A stretch of 64,000 bases of DNA from Neptuniibacter pectenicola. GTDB taxonomy: Bacteria > Pseudomonadota > Gammaproteobacteria > Pseudomonadales > Balneatricaceae. Below the pieces are notes generated by a model. That model was not told where the DNA came from. It did not search any database and saw only the letters and a program-made list of their open reading frames with translations. The number at the start of each line of letters is the position of its first letter. The first letter of the stretch is position 1. Positions 36,136 through 45,564 of this stretch are shown here, one piece after another. A program made the translations under genes and the position numbers. The stretch is from NCBI RefSeq assembly GCF_001597735.1, contig NZ_LUTS01000001.1:62001-126000 (forward strand), given 5' to 3'.

Positions 36136-37239
36136 ATGAAAGAGTTTAAACCTTTACCCGATAAACCCGCTCCAGCTGATGTTGTAGGCGTCATTCCTTG
36201 GTTAAAAGACAATCTTTTTCCCACGCCTTTAAACTCTCTGGTCACCCTTGCACTCCTCGCTTTTTTTGTCACGGTTATACCACCGCTATTTGATTGGCTA
36301 TTTTTCTCTGCCAACTGGTCCGGTACAACACAAGATGCCTGTACAAATAAGGATGGCGCATGCTGGGTCTTTGTCATTGCCTGGTCAAAACAGTTTTTCT
36401 ATGGCAGCTACCCTATCGAAGAGGTATGGAGAATTCATACCTGCCTTATCGCTCTTGTAGCGATTATTATCGCCTCCTTCAAACTACATAAAGACCTACG
36501 TAATAAAGTAGCAATCCCGCTATTTTTATTACTGCCGTTTTTCTCAATTGTGATATTAGATGGCTCTCTAATCGGCTTAGCGTATGTTTCAACCGATTAC
36601 TGGGGCGGCTTTACGCTTAACGTCATGCTTGCCGCTGCCAGCATTATCGTCGCGTTCCCTTTAAGCTTCCTTTGGGCTTTAGGCCGACGCTCAGATATGC
36701 CTTTTATTCGTAGTGTAAGCGTCATATTAATTGAGTTCTTCCGAGGCGTTCCTGTACTGGCACTCTTCTTTATGGGCTCAGTTATGTTGCCGTTGTTCTT
36801 CCCTGAAGGAACCAATGTCGACAAATTACTACGTGTTTGGATCGTGCTCACCCTCTTTATGTCAGGCTATATGGCAGAAGTGTTTCGAGGCGGTTTTCAA
36901 GCGGTGCCAAGCGGGCAGTACGAGGCCGCCGATTCCTTAGGTCTTGGCTTTTGGCAAAAAACATTGCTGATTGTTTTGCCTCAGGTTATCAAAATATCTA
37001 TGCCAAATATTTTGGCGACCTTTGTCATGCTATTTAAAAACACAACCTTCCTATTGATTATCGGCATTTTTGAGATGTTGAGCACCACCCAAACCGCACT
37101 CGCCAATTCAAATTGGTTAGGCGGACATTCAACAGAAGGTTATCTATTTGTGGCCGTTGTTTTTTGGATCTGCTGTTTCAGTATGTCCATGATCAGCTCA
37201 TCCATTGAACGTAAGCTAGACACTAGCCATAGAAATTAA
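36136..37239 (+). CDS. aapM: Polar amino acid ABC transporter permease AapM
   Basis: Second permease of the general L-amino acid importer, 367 residues. The first half holds three or four hydrophobic segments and a small insert with two cysteines (TTQDACTNKDGACWVF). The second half carries the conserved permease core: WGGFTLNVMLAAASIIVAFPLSFLWALGRR, EFFRGVPVLALFFMGSVMLPLF, and the EAA loop AEVFRGGFQAVPSGQYEAADSLGLGFW that contacts AapP. It starts 4 bases after aapQ and ends 12 bases before aapP, a tight operon. Confidence 0.95.
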   Translation: MKEFKPLPDKPAPADVVGVIPWLKDNLFPTPLNSLVTLALLAFFVTVIPPLFDWLFFSANWSGTTQDACTNKDGACWVFVIAWSKQFFYGSYPIEEVWRIHTCLIALVAIIIASFKLHKDLRNKVAIPLFLLLPFFSIVILDGSLIGLAYVSTDYWGGFTLNVMLAAASIIVAFPLSFLWALGRRSDMPFIRSVSVILIEFFRGVPVLALFFMGSVMLPLFFPEGTNVDKLLRVWIVLTLFMSGYMAEVFRGGFQAVPSGQYEAADSLGLGFWQKTLLIVLPQVIKISMPNILATFVMLFKNTTFLLIIGIFEMLSTTQTALANSNWLGGHSTEGYLFVAVVFWICCFSMSMISSSIERKLDTSHRN

Positions 37240-37251
37240 GAGGATATCTTT

Positions 37252-38022
37252 GTGAGCATTAACCACGAACAAAGTATTGAAAACAATGACGACATTATCA
37301 TCATCAAAGACCTCAATAAGTGGTATGGCGATTTTCATGTATTGAAAGATATTAATCTTCGTGTCAAAAAAGGTGAGCGTATTGTAGTCTGTGGCCCTTC
37401 TGGCTCAGGCAAGTCCACTATGACACGCTGTATTAACCGCTTAGAAGAGTTTCAACGGGGTTCACTAACCGTGAATGGCGTTGAGATGATCGAAGATGTT
37501 AAAAACATTGAAGCGATCCGCCGCGAAGTTGGCATGGTATTTCAGCACTTCAACCTGTTTCCACACCTCACTATTCTTGAAAATCTAACCTTAGGGCCTA
37601 TTTGGGTTCAGAAAAAGCCGAAGAAAGAAGCTGAAGCGATCGCCATGAAGTATCTTGAGCGTGTCAAAATACCTGATCAAGCACTTAAATTCCCAGGTCA
37701 GCTCTCGGGTGGACAGCAGCAACGCGTAGCCATTGCGCGCTCCTTGTGTATGAACCCCGAAATCATGCTTTTTGACGAACCGACCTCTGCACTCGACCCT
37801 GAAATGATCAAAGAGGTATTAGATGTAATGGTCGAGCTCGCCGATGAAGGGATGACCATGCTGTGTGTAACCCACGAGATGGGCTTTGCGAAAAAAGTCG
37901 CTGACCGCGTGATTTTTATGGATGCAGGCGAAATTGTGGAGCAAAACATACCAGAGGAGATTTTTAATAACCCTCAGACAGATAGATTGCAGTTATTCTT
38001 GAGCCAAATATTGGATCATTAA
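37252..38022 (+). CDS. aapP: Polar amino acid ABC transporter ATP-binding protein
   Basis: ATPase that powers the AapQM channel. Walker [10 protein letters not shown] (about 50-58), Q-loop [12 protein letters not shown], signature [15 protein letters not shown], Walker [16 protein letters not shown], and the switch His in [15 protein letters not shown] are all present. Length 256 is typical of GlnQ/AapP-type subunits. It starts with GTG, preceded by GAGG about 8 bases upstream. It closes the aapJQMP operon, and a terminator follows 60 bases after its stop. Confidence 0.96.
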   Translation: MSINHEQSIENNDDIIIIKDLNKWYGDFHVLKDINLRVKKGERIVVCGPSGSGKSTMTRCINRLEEFQRGSLTVNGVEMIEDVKNIEAIRREVGMVFQHFNLFPHLTILENLTLGPIWVQKKPKKEAEAIAMKYLERVKIPDQALKFPGQLSGGQQQRVAIARSLCMNPEIMLFDEPTSALDPEMIKEVLDVMVELADEGMTMLCVTHEMGFAKKVADRVIFMDAGEIVEQNIPEEIFNNPQTDRLQLFLSQILDH

Positions 38023-38083
38023 CTACACTTAACAGACATAGATATAATTCAACTAAGTCTCCAGCGAGCTTATTTGAAAAACA

Positions 38084-38114
38084 AAGCCGTAACTTGATTC
38101 AAGTTGCGGCTTTT
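38084..38114 (+). terminator. Terminator after aapP
   Basis: Hairpin AAGCCG, then AACTT, pairing with AAGTT and CGGCTT (one T/G mismatch), followed by TTTTAC. It sits between the aap operon and the convergent glutathione S-transferase gene; the minus-strand T-run is weaker. Confidence 0.75.
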
Positions 38115-38136
38115 ACTATCTAACGGCTGGAAATTA

Positions 38137-38790
38137 TCACCGTTCCTCCCCCGCTTCATCCTCTGGGACTATCGCCGTTTCCTTAAGGGCTTCCGCTAAC
38201 CATAACTGCATCGCGGGATGTGTAAGCAGGCGTTTTTGATACGCCGTGGACTCGGTCGACAGCGATATACCATATGTTTTAAATCTAAAAACGATCGGCG
38301 CAAAAAACACATCTGCAATACTAAACTCACCAAATAACCACGGTTTGCCTCCCGCATAGCGGGTTAAACACCTAGCCCATAGCTGGTCGATCCGAGCAAC
38401 ATCCTGCTGTGCAGACTCGCTCAACGAAATCGATCGGTGAGCTCGACAGTTCATCGGCATCTCATTACGTAGCGCCGAAAAACCTGAATGCATTTCACAC
38501 ACCATCGCTCTTGCTACAGCACGGTGCTGGGCATCACTTGGCCATGCCTTGCCATGTAAATAGGTTTCATTCAGATATTCACAGATAGCGAGTGAATCCC
38601 AAACACTTACGTCTTGATCCACCAACACAGGCACTTTTCCTACCGGCGTATAATCTTTCAAAACAGCATAGAACTGCTCGCTAAACAGGGGCAGTAGCGT
38701 CTCCTCAAAGGGGATTTCAAACGCTTTTAACATTAACCATCCCCGTAACGACCAAGATGAATAATTCTTGTTACCTATTATCAATTTCAT
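38137..38790 (-). CDS. Glutathione S-transferase family protein
   Basis: GST-fold protein of 217 residues from the chosen start. The thioredoxin-like N-domain begins MKLIIGNKNYSSWSLRGWLMLKAF, with Ser rather than Cys/Tyr as candidate catalytic residue (NYSSWSLR), then the glutathione-binding GKVPVLVDQDVSVWDSLAICEYL (cis-Pro and SLAI). The helical C-domain holds PWLFGEFSIADVFFAPIVFRF with the N-capping motif. The frame extends 30 codons further, but AGGAGG lies 9 bases before ATG 38790, which also gives the family N-terminus. It diverges from a LysR-type gene. Substrate unknown. Confidence 0.9.
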   Translation of the reverse strand: MKLIIGNKNYSSWSLRGWLMLKAFEIPFEETLLPLFSEQFYAVLKDYTPVGKVPVLVDQDVSVWDSLAICEYLNETYLHGKAWPSDAQHRAVARAMVCEMHSGFSALRNEMPMNCRAHRSISLSESAQQDVARIDQLWARCLTRYAGGKPWLFGEFSIADVFFAPIVFRFKTYGISLSTESTAYQKRLLTHPAMQLWLAEALKETAIVPEDEAGEER

Positions 38791-38930
38791 CGCCACCATC
38801 CTCCTAGAGATCGCCATTCGTTTACCTCTCCATCTTCTCAGCTTGCATTCCTTTTGACTAACCAATAGTTTTGATAGCACCTATTCAAAAGACTGATGGA
38901 TTTAAATCATCCACGGCTTCAAACGTATGA

Positions 38931-39800
38931 ATGGAACAGCACATGGATATAGATGCACTACGAAGCTTTATCGCATTTGTTGATACGGGTAGCTTTACCC
39001 GGGCGGCGAAACAAACTTTTCGGACTCAAAGTGCGATCAGTATGCAGATGAAGAGGCTTGAAGAGGAAACGGGGCAGGCGTTATTTATCAAAGAGGGGCG
39101 TAGCCTTGCGCTAACGGAGCAGGGACGCCTTTTAGTGAGTTATGCGCGTCGTATCCTATCTTTGCACGATGAGGTCATAGGCAGCTTTTCAGGGAGTAGC
39201 GGCCACCCTCCTTTAGTCATTGGCTGCCCCGATGACTATGCGGAATCGATTCTCCCTCAGCTCATCACACTCATCGTAGAGAGACTCCCTCAGCAAAATA
39301 TTAAAATATGCTGTGATTGCAGTAGCCAGCTACGCTTAAAGCTGGATGCAGGGGCCGTTCATATCGCAATTTTAACCGGCGCACCCGACATAGAAGAAGG
39401 TTATCTACTCAAGCATGATCGGGGAGTCTGGGTACATGGCGGCCACCCCCAGCTAATGGAGATCACCCCGCTTGCGCTCATTCTATACGAGCCAGATTGT
39501 AAATTTCACAGTGCCGCCATTGATGGTTTAGAGAAGCAAGGACTCGACTACAGGTTGCTTTGCAGCACGTCGAGCGCCACCGCGATCAAAAGCCTCTTAC
39601 GACAAGGCTTAGGTATTAGTGCCGTTGCAGCCTCAACCGTTTCTCAGGGCTTATCGATTGAACATTCAGCAGACTTACCGCCGCTCCCCTTTATTAATAT
39701 AGTGTTAGCGGTAGCACCCGTTCCGCACCCTCTCTTTGGCTCGGCGATGGCAGCTGAACTAAGCAACCATTATAGAAAGCTATATTCGTACGATAATTAA
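38931..39800 (+). CDS. LysR-family transcriptional regulator
   Basis: Regulator of 289 residues with the N-terminal helix-turn-helix DALRSFIAFVDTGSFTRAAKQTFRTQSAISMQMKRLEEETG and a C-terminal effector domain. ATG 38931 opens MEQHMDIDALR; ATG 38943 is an alternative without much better initiation signal, and neither has a strong ribosome site. It is divergent from the glutathione S-transferase gene across about 140 bases, the usual LysR arrangement, so that gene and itself are the likely targets. The effector is unknown. Confidence 0.88.
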   Translation: MEQHMDIDALRSFIAFVDTGSFTRAAKQTFRTQSAISMQMKRLEEETGQALFIKEGRSLALTEQGRLLVSYARRILSLHDEVIGSFSGSSGHPPLVIGCPDDYAESILPQLITLIVERLPQQNIKICCDCSSQLRLKLDAGAVHIAILTGAPDIEEGYLLKHDRGVWVHGGHPQLMEITPLALILYEPDCKFHSAAIDGLEKQGLDYRLLCSTSSATAIKSLLRQGLGISAVAASTVSQGLSIEHSADLPPLPFINIVLAVAPVPHPLFGSAMAAELSNHYRKLYSYDN

Positions 39801-39807
39801 GGCGGGC

Positions 39808-40548
39808 TTACTCGGCTTTTGCGTAGCGCTGCTTCAATATAGCAACACGCTTCACATAGGCTTGTGTTTCTGCATACGGAGGAATGCCGTTATAACGCGA
39901 GACAGCCCCCGGACCTGCGTTATAAGCAGCCGTCGCCAAGCGCACATCACCTGAAAAGTTATTTAATAGCTGGGAAAGGTACTTCGCCCCACCTTCAATA
40001 TTCTGGTGGGCGTTCAGGCTATCAGTCACACCTAACTCTTTTGCAGTGGCAGGCATAAGCTGCATTAACCCTTGAGCTCCAGCACGCGAAGTTGCATTCT
40101 TATTAAACGCAGACTCCGCATGAATAACCGCTCGAACAAGTGCTTCTTCAACGCCATATTTACGCGCCATCGCTTTTACCTGCGATTGATAAGTCGAACG
40201 GTTTAAAGGGGTTGTATGCCAATTAACACGTGAAGATAAGCTGCAAGCGTAGCAGTCAAAACGAAGCACTTCAAAATCGAAATTGACCGGTTTCTGATCC
40301 GAAAACGCGACTACGCCTTTATTATTACGGTATTTATAGATACTGCTCGTAGATTGCTTACTTTGATTCGTAAAATGAACTTTACGTTGCTGATCCGTCA
40401 GGTTTGTATATTCAACACGCCCATCAGGGTGGATAATTTTACGCACTTCACCTGCACCAACCGTGCTACACACACAGCACAAAATAACAGCGATACAATG
40501 TGTTAAACAACGTTCAATATTGATAAAAGCAGCGTCTTTATTACCCAT
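39808..40548 (-). CDS. Soluble lytic transglycosylase (SLT domain)
   Basis: Cell-wall lytic transglycosylase of 246 residues. After an N-terminal export signal (hydrophobic 18-32, ending near GAG) come two short DUF4124-like strands (KIIHPDGRVEYTNL and IYKYRNNKGVVAFSDQ), then the SLT domain: catalytic Glu145 in VIHAESAFNKNATSRAGAQGLMQLMPATA, then GAKYLSQLLNNFSGDVRLATAAYNAGPGAV. A small periplasmic enzyme, much shorter than Slt70. Cysteines at positions 14-27 do not form a clear lipobox (HCIAVILC), so it is more likely soluble than a lipoprotein. It converges with the LysR gene, 8 bases apart. Confidence 0.9.
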   Translation of the reverse strand: MGNKDAAFINIERCLTHCIAVILCCVCSTVGAGEVRKIIHPDGRVEYTNLTDQQRKVHFTNQSKQSTSSIYKYRNNKGVVAFSDQKPVNFDFEVLRFDCYACSLSSRVNWHTTPLNRSTYQSQVKAMARKYGVEEALVRAVIHAESAFNKNATSRAGAQGLMQLMPATAKELGVTDSLNAHQNIEGGAKYLSQLLNNFSGDVRLATAAYNAGPGAVSRYNGIPPYAETQAYVKRVAILKQRYAKAE

Positions 40549-40578
40549 AATGGCAGTTTAGCACCCAATAAAGTAAAG

Positions 40579-41838
40579 TCAGATATCTTTCGGCGGTAAA
40601 ATTAAAGAGGAAAATAATAATCCGGTTACTAACGCAATAGCAACAAAGCTCATACTAAAAGCGGTATCAATCCCTTCTAAAACGTTCTTTTCAACCAGTA
40701 AAGATAAACTCTGTAGCCCAACGCTACCGGGAACCAATAATAAGATACCCGGCATCAGCATAACCCCACGCGTAATCCCCGAAATGCGCTCGAATAGATT
40801 GGCCGCCAAACCGGTAACTAAAGCTCCCACAAAGGCTCCCATCACATGCCCAAAAAACTCTTTCCCGTACCAAGTTGTTGCAAAAGCGATCAGCCCACCT
40901 AAAACGATCCACGGAATATCTCTAGGACGCCCTTGGAACAGAAAACACAAGCCGATGCCGGCAATGATAATAGAGATCCAAATACTCCAATCCGGCAGAA
41001 AAACCTCACGACTAATCTCCGTTGCCGGGAACAACTCAACCCCTACCGCATTCCCTATGGCCACACCAAAGCCAATTTGCAGCAAAATAGTACCTGAATA
41101 CACTAACCTTGATGTGCCTGAAACCATATTTTGACGTGCTAATTCCGCGACTGCCGTTGTTAATGGAAGCCCAGGCACTAATGCAATCACCCCTGCAACC
41201 GTTGCGATATCTGGCGATGACAACAAACCAAAGCTCGCAACAAAGTTAGCCAATAAGGCGGACAGAATTGCGGATATTGTAGGAAAAAGATATCTAAGCG
41301 ATTCGGATTGTAAAAGTTTAACTGCCACAAACCCGGTCACCACGCCCATAAAAAGCGCGACAACAATTTCAGACACGCCTCCCCCTAACAACTGAGCCAC
41401 ACAACCGGCCAAAAGCCCAAAGGCTGCCATCTGTCCTTTTGCACCAAACCGCGGAGGCGTATTAGAGATCTCTTTTAAACGACCGGCGCCCTCTTCCACT
41501 GATACTGATTCATCAAGCACTGCGCTTACAATTTCTTGCACCTGAATTTGACGCTCAAGATTAACCTCGCCTTGCTCTACACGAAAAACGTAGGTTTTTG
41601 GCTCTGGCTCATCGGGGTGTGAAAAGCTCATAATCAACGTGGTTGGTTGAGCAAGGCACTGAAGTCCGAAACCCAATCGAATACCGACTTTGTTCATCGT
41701 ACTTTCAAGCTCATACGCCGTCATACCATAGGTATGTAGCGCACGCGCCAAACGCAGCATAAACCCCACCGGAAGCGTTCGAGGGGGGAAGTGAGGTTGC
41801 TTATACAGCGAGTAGTGATCTAGTAAGTCGAAAGACAT
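40579..41838 (-). CDS. Threonine/serine exporter family protein (ThrE-like)
   Basis: Membrane protein of 419 residues that joins the two halves of the ThrE/YjjP-YjjB family in one chain. The N-terminal soluble part (about 20-120; LPVGFMLRLARALHTYGMTAYELESTM) precedes roughly ten hydrophobic segments with the conserved ATVAGVIALVPGLPLTTAVAELA and, in the second half, RGVMLMPGILLLVPGSVGL, the paired P-G-x-P motifs of the family. In E. coli the YjjP/YjjB pair exports succinate; in Corynebacterium ThrE exports threonine. The substrate here is unknown. The frame opens at GTG 41847; ATG 41838 is chosen. It lies after aroC but a strong terminator intervenes. Confidence 0.88.
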   Translation of the reverse strand: MSFDLLDHYSLYKQPHFPPRTLPVGFMLRLARALHTYGMTAYELESTMNKVGIRLGFGLQCLAQPTTLIMSFSHPDEPEPKTYVFRVEQGEVNLERQIQVQEIVSAVLDESVSVEEGAGRLKEISNTPPRFGAKGQMAAFGLLAGCVAQLLGGGVSEIVVALFMGVVTGFVAVKLLQSESLRYLFPTISAILSALLANFVASFGLLSSPDIATVAGVIALVPGLPLTTAVAELARQNMVSGTSRLVYSGTILLQIGFGVAIGNAVGVELFPATEISREVFLPDWSIWISIIIAGIGLCFLFQGRPRDIPWIVLGGLIAFATTWYGKEFFGHVMGAFVGALVTGLAANLFERISGITRGVMLMPGILLLVPGSVGLQSLSLLVEKNVLEGIDTAFSMSFVAIALVTGLLFSSLILPPKDI

Positions 41839-41876
41839 CGCTAACACTCAATAATTGGACCTAAGGCCCAAATGCA

Positions 41877-41910
41877 AAGAAGGATAAATTATCACTAATT
41901 TATCCTTCTT
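41877..41910 (-). terminator. Hairpin with 15-bp perfect stem after aroC
   Basis: AAGAAGGATAAATTA pairs perfectly with TAATTTATCCTTCTT around TCAC, 26 bases after the aroC stop. The minus-strand stem itself ends in TTCTTT with no longer T-run. It may act as a terminator or an mRNA stabiliser. Confidence 0.65.
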
Positions 41911-41936
41911 AGAACACATATTAGATTGATAAAATC

Positions 41937-43028
41937 TTATGTAATAATTGGCACATCACAGCTTACATCGGCATTTTGCCCTCGATGACGAAGCAGATGG
42001 TCCATCAATACAATCGCCATCATCGCTTCAGCTATAGGTGTCGCTCGGATACCCACACAAGGGTCATGACGCCCCGTTGTAATCACCTCAATAGCTTCAC
42101 CACGGCTATTAATACTACGACCGGGCAAACGCAAACTTGATGTTGGTTTCAGCGCGATATGGGCAATAATATCTTGTCCAGTTGATATACCGCCTAAAAC
42201 ACCTCCCGCGTGGTTTGATAAGAAACCATCCGGCGTCATCTCATCACGGTGCTCTGTCCCTTTTTGCGCGACACACTCAAAGCCATCACCAATCTCAACA
42301 CCTTTAACCGCATTAATACTCATTAATGCATGTGCAAGGTCGGCATCCAAACGATCAAAGATCGGTTCGCCTAAGCCAACAGGCGTGCCTGTCGCCACCA
42401 CGCTAATTTTAGCACCGACAGAATTCCCCTCTTTGCGTAAGTCATCCATATATTGCTCCATCGTATTCACGATGTCCGCATCAGGACTAAAGAAAGGGTT
42501 ATTGTGCACTTCGTTCCAGTCAAACTTTGCAGGATCAATCTTCACAGGGCCCAACTGGGATAAGTACCCTTTAACTCCAATGCCTTTAGTTGCCAAAAAC
42601 TTTTTAGCAATCGCCCCCGCAGCGACACGCATGGCCGTTTCACGCGCAGAAGAGCGTCCACCGCCGCGATAATCACGGAAGCCATACTTATGCGTATATA
42701 CGTAGTCCGCATGCGCTGGACGAAAGGTTTCTTCAATGTTGGAGTAATCTTTAGAGCGCTGATCCGTATTTTTAATCAACAACCCTATAGGTGTTCCCGT
42801 CGTTTTTCCTTCAAACACACCCGATAAGATCTCTACCTCATCGGCCTCTCGACGTTGAGTCGTATGGCGGGACGTACCCGGTTTACGACGATCTAAATCA
42901 AGCTGAAGGTCCGCTTCTGATAATTCGATGCCGGGGGGGCAACCATCAACAATACAACCTAATGCCTTACCGTGACTTTCGCCAAATGTGGTCACTGTGA
43001 ACAGTTTACCGTAGCTATTTCCTGACAT
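41937..43028 (-). CDS. aroC: Chorismate synthase
   Basis: Last step of the shikimate pathway: FMNH2-dependent elimination of phosphate from EPSP to chorismate, the precursor of aromatic amino acids and folate. Signatures: [31 protein letters not shown] at the N-terminus, [62 protein letters not shown], and [16 protein letters not shown] with KPTSSL. Length 363 is standard. The prmB-aroC order, 62 bases apart, is common in gammaproteobacteria. Confidence 0.98.
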   Translation of the reverse strand: MSGNSYGKLFTVTTFGESHGKALGCIVDGCPPGIELSEADLQLDLDRRKPGTSRHTTQRREADEVEILSGVFEGKTTGTPIGLLIKNTDQRSKDYSNIEETFRPAHADYVYTHKYGFRDYRGGGRSSARETAMRVAAGAIAKKFLATKGIGVKGYLSQLGPVKIDPAKFDWNEVHNNPFFSPDADIVNTMEQYMDDLRKEGNSVGAKISVVATGTPVGLGEPIFDRLDADLAHALMSINAVKGVEIGDGFECVAQKGTEHRDEMTPDGFLSNHAGGVLGGISTGQDIIAHIALKPTSSLRLPGRSINSRGEAIEVITTGRHDPCVGIRATPIAEAMMAIVLMDHLLRHRGQNADVSCDVPIIT

Positions 43029-43090
43029 CGTATCGATCCATTAAGAAACTAAAAAACATATATAAAAATGAAGCACGCGAGTATAACAAA

Positions 43091-44017
43091 TTAAATGCTA
43101 TCTCTGTATTCTCGCAACTCTTGGGCAGTAATTGTAAAGACACCATTTCCACCCTCCTCAAAATCCAACCAGATAATTGGCAACTCTGGATAGGCCTTCA
43201 TGAGGTGCACTTCACTATTACCCACTTCGACAACAAGCAACCCATCCTCCGTCAAATAATCTGATGCTTCCCGTAATATTCTACGGGTGATATCTAAACC
43301 ATCGGGACCTGACCCTAACGCCAATTCAGGTTCATGGCCATATTCATCTGGCATAGAGGCTAGATCTGACGCATCCACATAAGGGGGATTGCTCACAATC
43401 AGGTCATACTTTATACCACTTAAACCTGAAAACAGATCACTCTCAATCGCATGGACGCAATCAACCATGTCATGTTTTTCAATATTGATATTGGCCACAT
43501 CAATCGCATCTTTAGAGATATCCGCAAGATCAACCTCCGCTTCAGGAAAAGCATATGCACACGCAATACCAATACACCCACTCCCGGTGCACAGGTCTAA
43601 TATACGATTCACTGTGCCCTCTCTTAACCAAGGAGAAAACTCATTTTTAATCAATTCAGCGATAGGTGAACGAGGAATCAGTACTCTCTCATCAACAAAG
43701 AAAGGCAGTTCACAGAACCATGCTTCATGGGTAATATAAGGCAGCGGTTTTCGGCCCAATGCACGTAACTTAATGAAATCTAACACCTGTTCTTTTTCAT
43801 CTTCAGCCAAACGACCATCGAGCACAGCGGGATTAGTATTCCACGGCAAATGAACAGCGGCCAAGACTAGCTGTGTCGCTTCATCCCACGCGTTATCCGT
43901 CCCATGACCAAAGTACACTCGGTGCTCGCCAAATTGACTCATCGCAAAACGGATGTAATCTCTAAGGCTATGTAACTCATTTTTCACTGAATTAGAAAAC
44001 AAGGGTTGATCACTCAT
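43091..44017 (-). CDS. prmB: 50S ribosomal protein L3 N5-glutamine methyltransferase
   Basis: Class I SAM methyltransferase that modifies a glutamine of ribosomal protein L3. N-terminal helical domain (DYIRFAMSQFGEHRVYFGHGTDNAWDEA) then RVLIPRSPIAELI, SAM-binding ILDLCTGSGCIGIACAYAFPEAEVDLADIS, and the glutamine-specific NPPYVDASDLASMPDEYGHEPELALGSGPDGLDI. The EYGHEPELALGSG run separates PrmB from PrmC. Length 308 matches E. coli (310). It diverges from the Smr-protein gene and precedes aroC. Confidence 0.96.
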   Translation of the reverse strand: MSDQPLFSNSVKNELHSLRDYIRFAMSQFGEHRVYFGHGTDNAWDEATQLVLAAVHLPWNTNPAVLDGRLAEDEKEQVLDFIKLRALGRKPLPYITHEAWFCELPFFVDERVLIPRSPIAELIKNEFSPWLREGTVNRILDLCTGSGCIGIACAYAFPEAEVDLADISKDAIDVANINIEKHDMVDCVHAIESDLFSGLSGIKYDLIVSNPPYVDASDLASMPDEYGHEPELALGSGPDGLDITRRILREASDYLTEDGLLVVEVGNSEVHLMKAYPELPIIWLDFEEGGNGVFTITAQELREYRDSI

Positions 44018-44082
44018 ACACTCTGGACCGATAATTTACTAATGAAAGACCGCCATACTAATAAATATTGCTTGGGAACACC

Positions 44083-44637
44083 ATGAAAGACCAACCTGAT
44101 GAGCAAAATGAAGCCTTATCATTTTTTGAAGCAATGAAAGGTGTCCAACAACATAAGCATGACAAAGCAGACCTTTCAGCCCAAAAAACTAAAGATAAGC
44201 TTAATAACCATTATCGACGCCAAGCCGCAACGCTGGAAGACGATAAAGTGATTGATGGTTTATCTGATGAGGCGGTTGCACTCGTTGAGTCCACTGAAGA
44301 GCTTGTTTTTGCAAATCCAGGCGTACAATTAAAGCTTTTAAAGCGCCTGAAACAAGGCCATATACCTTGGGAACAAGGATTAGACCTTCATGGTTATACC
44401 GTTGATCAAGCCCGCGATCAACTGAGTCGGTTTATTTTTGATGCCCGCAGAAACAAATGTCGCTGCGCCATTGTTATTCATGGGAAAGCTCATTCATCAG
44501 GCAGTGAGCAACCCATGATTAAATCATACGTTAATGAATGGCTAAAACGACTACCGGGGGTGCTTGCGTTCTGTTCAGCCCAAGCGAAAGATGGCGGCAC
44601 TGGTGCACTATATGTATTACTAAAACGCGACAAGTAA
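44083..44637 (+). CDS. smrB: Smr domain protein, SmrB-like
   Basis: Small Smr/MutS2 C-terminal-domain endonuclease family protein, 184 residues from ATG. In E. coli SmrB cleaves mRNA at collided ribosomes. The N-terminus is charged and helical (FFEAMKGVQQHKHDK, the region that contacts ribosomes in SmrB), then the Smr domain: GLDLHGYTVDQARDQL, CAIVIHGKAHSSG and GTGALYVLLKR. The DLHG and HGK motifs are intact. The frame opens at TTG 44068, but ATG 44083 with GGGA upstream is preferred. It is divergent from prmB, a translation-linked neighbour. Confidence 0.88.
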   Translation: MKDQPDEQNEALSFFEAMKGVQQHKHDKADLSAQKTKDKLNNHYRRQAATLEDDKVIDGLSDEAVALVESTEELVFANPGVQLKLLKRLKQGHIPWEQGLDLHGYTVDQARDQLSRFIFDARRNKCRCAIVIHGKAHSSGSEQPMIKSYVNEWLKRLPGVLAFCSAQAKDGGTGALYVLLKRDK

Positions 44638-44657
44638 GCGTAAGTAGTTAATATCCA

Positions 44658-45542
44658 CTACAGTGGCTCACCCGTTTCAAACGCCTCCAACCGATCTCGC
44701 GCAGCAAGTCGACCGTACTCTATGGCAGGAAGAGCATGGTGAAAGTCATAAAAGCTGCATAAGTTTTTAGGAATACGTATCACGATATCAGGCGGATAAC
44801 CGGCAATTTTATACTCAGCTAAACTCGCCTGCATCACCTCCACTGAGTTCAGCAATATATCCATTCGACCACCAATCTTATCGACTTTCTGCGTAAAGAT
44901 ATCGTCAAGGTGGTTTTGATCCGGCATATTCCACTCATCACTCACACCGCTGCGATTTAAATATTGATTACGCGGCAGGGTTAAATGGCTGTGGCTAGCG
45001 TCACCGGTATTTAAATCAATCGCAACAATCAGGTCTGCTTGAGCAGCCACTACAGGGATAATAGGTAGAGGATTGAGAATGCCACCATCAACCAGCACTC
45101 TGCCCTCCTTAATAACTGGCGTAAATAAACCAGGCACGGCAACCGAAGCTCTAATGGCATCAAGAAGCGGTCCTTTTTGGTACCAAATCTCTTTTTGATG
45201 GGCAATATCAGCGGCCACTGCCGTAAAATCAATATCCAACTGTTCAATTAAACGGGGGCCTAAAATGTCAGCCAACTTAACAAAGATCCGATCCCCTCGA
45301 ATCGCCCCTTTAGACAAGGTAAAGTCTAAGAGTTTTACCACCCGCATCCAGTTCAGCGATAACACCCACTCTTTGTACTCTGCCAACCTGCCCGCAGCAT
45401 ACATACCTCCCACAAGTGCCCCCATAGAACTTCCAGAGACCGATACGATCTCATAGCCCCTACGTTCTATCTCTTCAATCGCACCTATATGGGCGTAGCC
45501 TCGTGCACCACCACTACCTAAAACCAGCGAGACTGTTGCCAT
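44658..45542 (-). CDS. Patatin-like phospholipase (RssA-like)
   Basis: Patatin-family serine hydrolase of 294 residues. Oxyanion hole GSGGARG (9-15), nucleophile Ser39 in GSSMG, and the dyad Asp152 in VDGGILNPLP are all present, so it should be active as a lipid acyl hydrolase. The compact length and SVSGSSMGALVGGMYAAG segment resemble RssA/YchK. There is no signal peptide, so it acts in the cytoplasm or on the inner face of the membrane. It lies 22 bases after the DUF4892 gene on the same strand and converges with smrB 20 bases away. Confidence 0.9.
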   Translation of the reverse strand: MATVSLVLGSGGARGYAHIGAIEEIERRGYEIVSVSGSSMGALVGGMYAAGRLAEYKEWVLSLNWMRVVKLLDFTLSKGAIRGDRIFVKLADILGPRLIEQLDIDFTAVAADIAHQKEIWYQKGPLLDAIRASVAVPGLFTPVIKEGRVLVDGGILNPLPIIPVVAAQADLIVAIDLNTGDASHSHLTLPRNQYLNRSGVSDEWNMPDQNHLDDIFTQKVDKIGGRMDILLNSVEVMQASLAEYKIAGYPPDIVIRIPKNLCSFYDFHHALPAIEYGRLAARDRLEAFETGEPL

Positions 45543-45564
45543 AACATACCTCTACACCTATAAG

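Noticed and set aside
36003-36377. 124-codon minus-strand frame across the aapQ/aapM junction
   Set aside because: Antisense to two clear permeases, no start signal, no domain.
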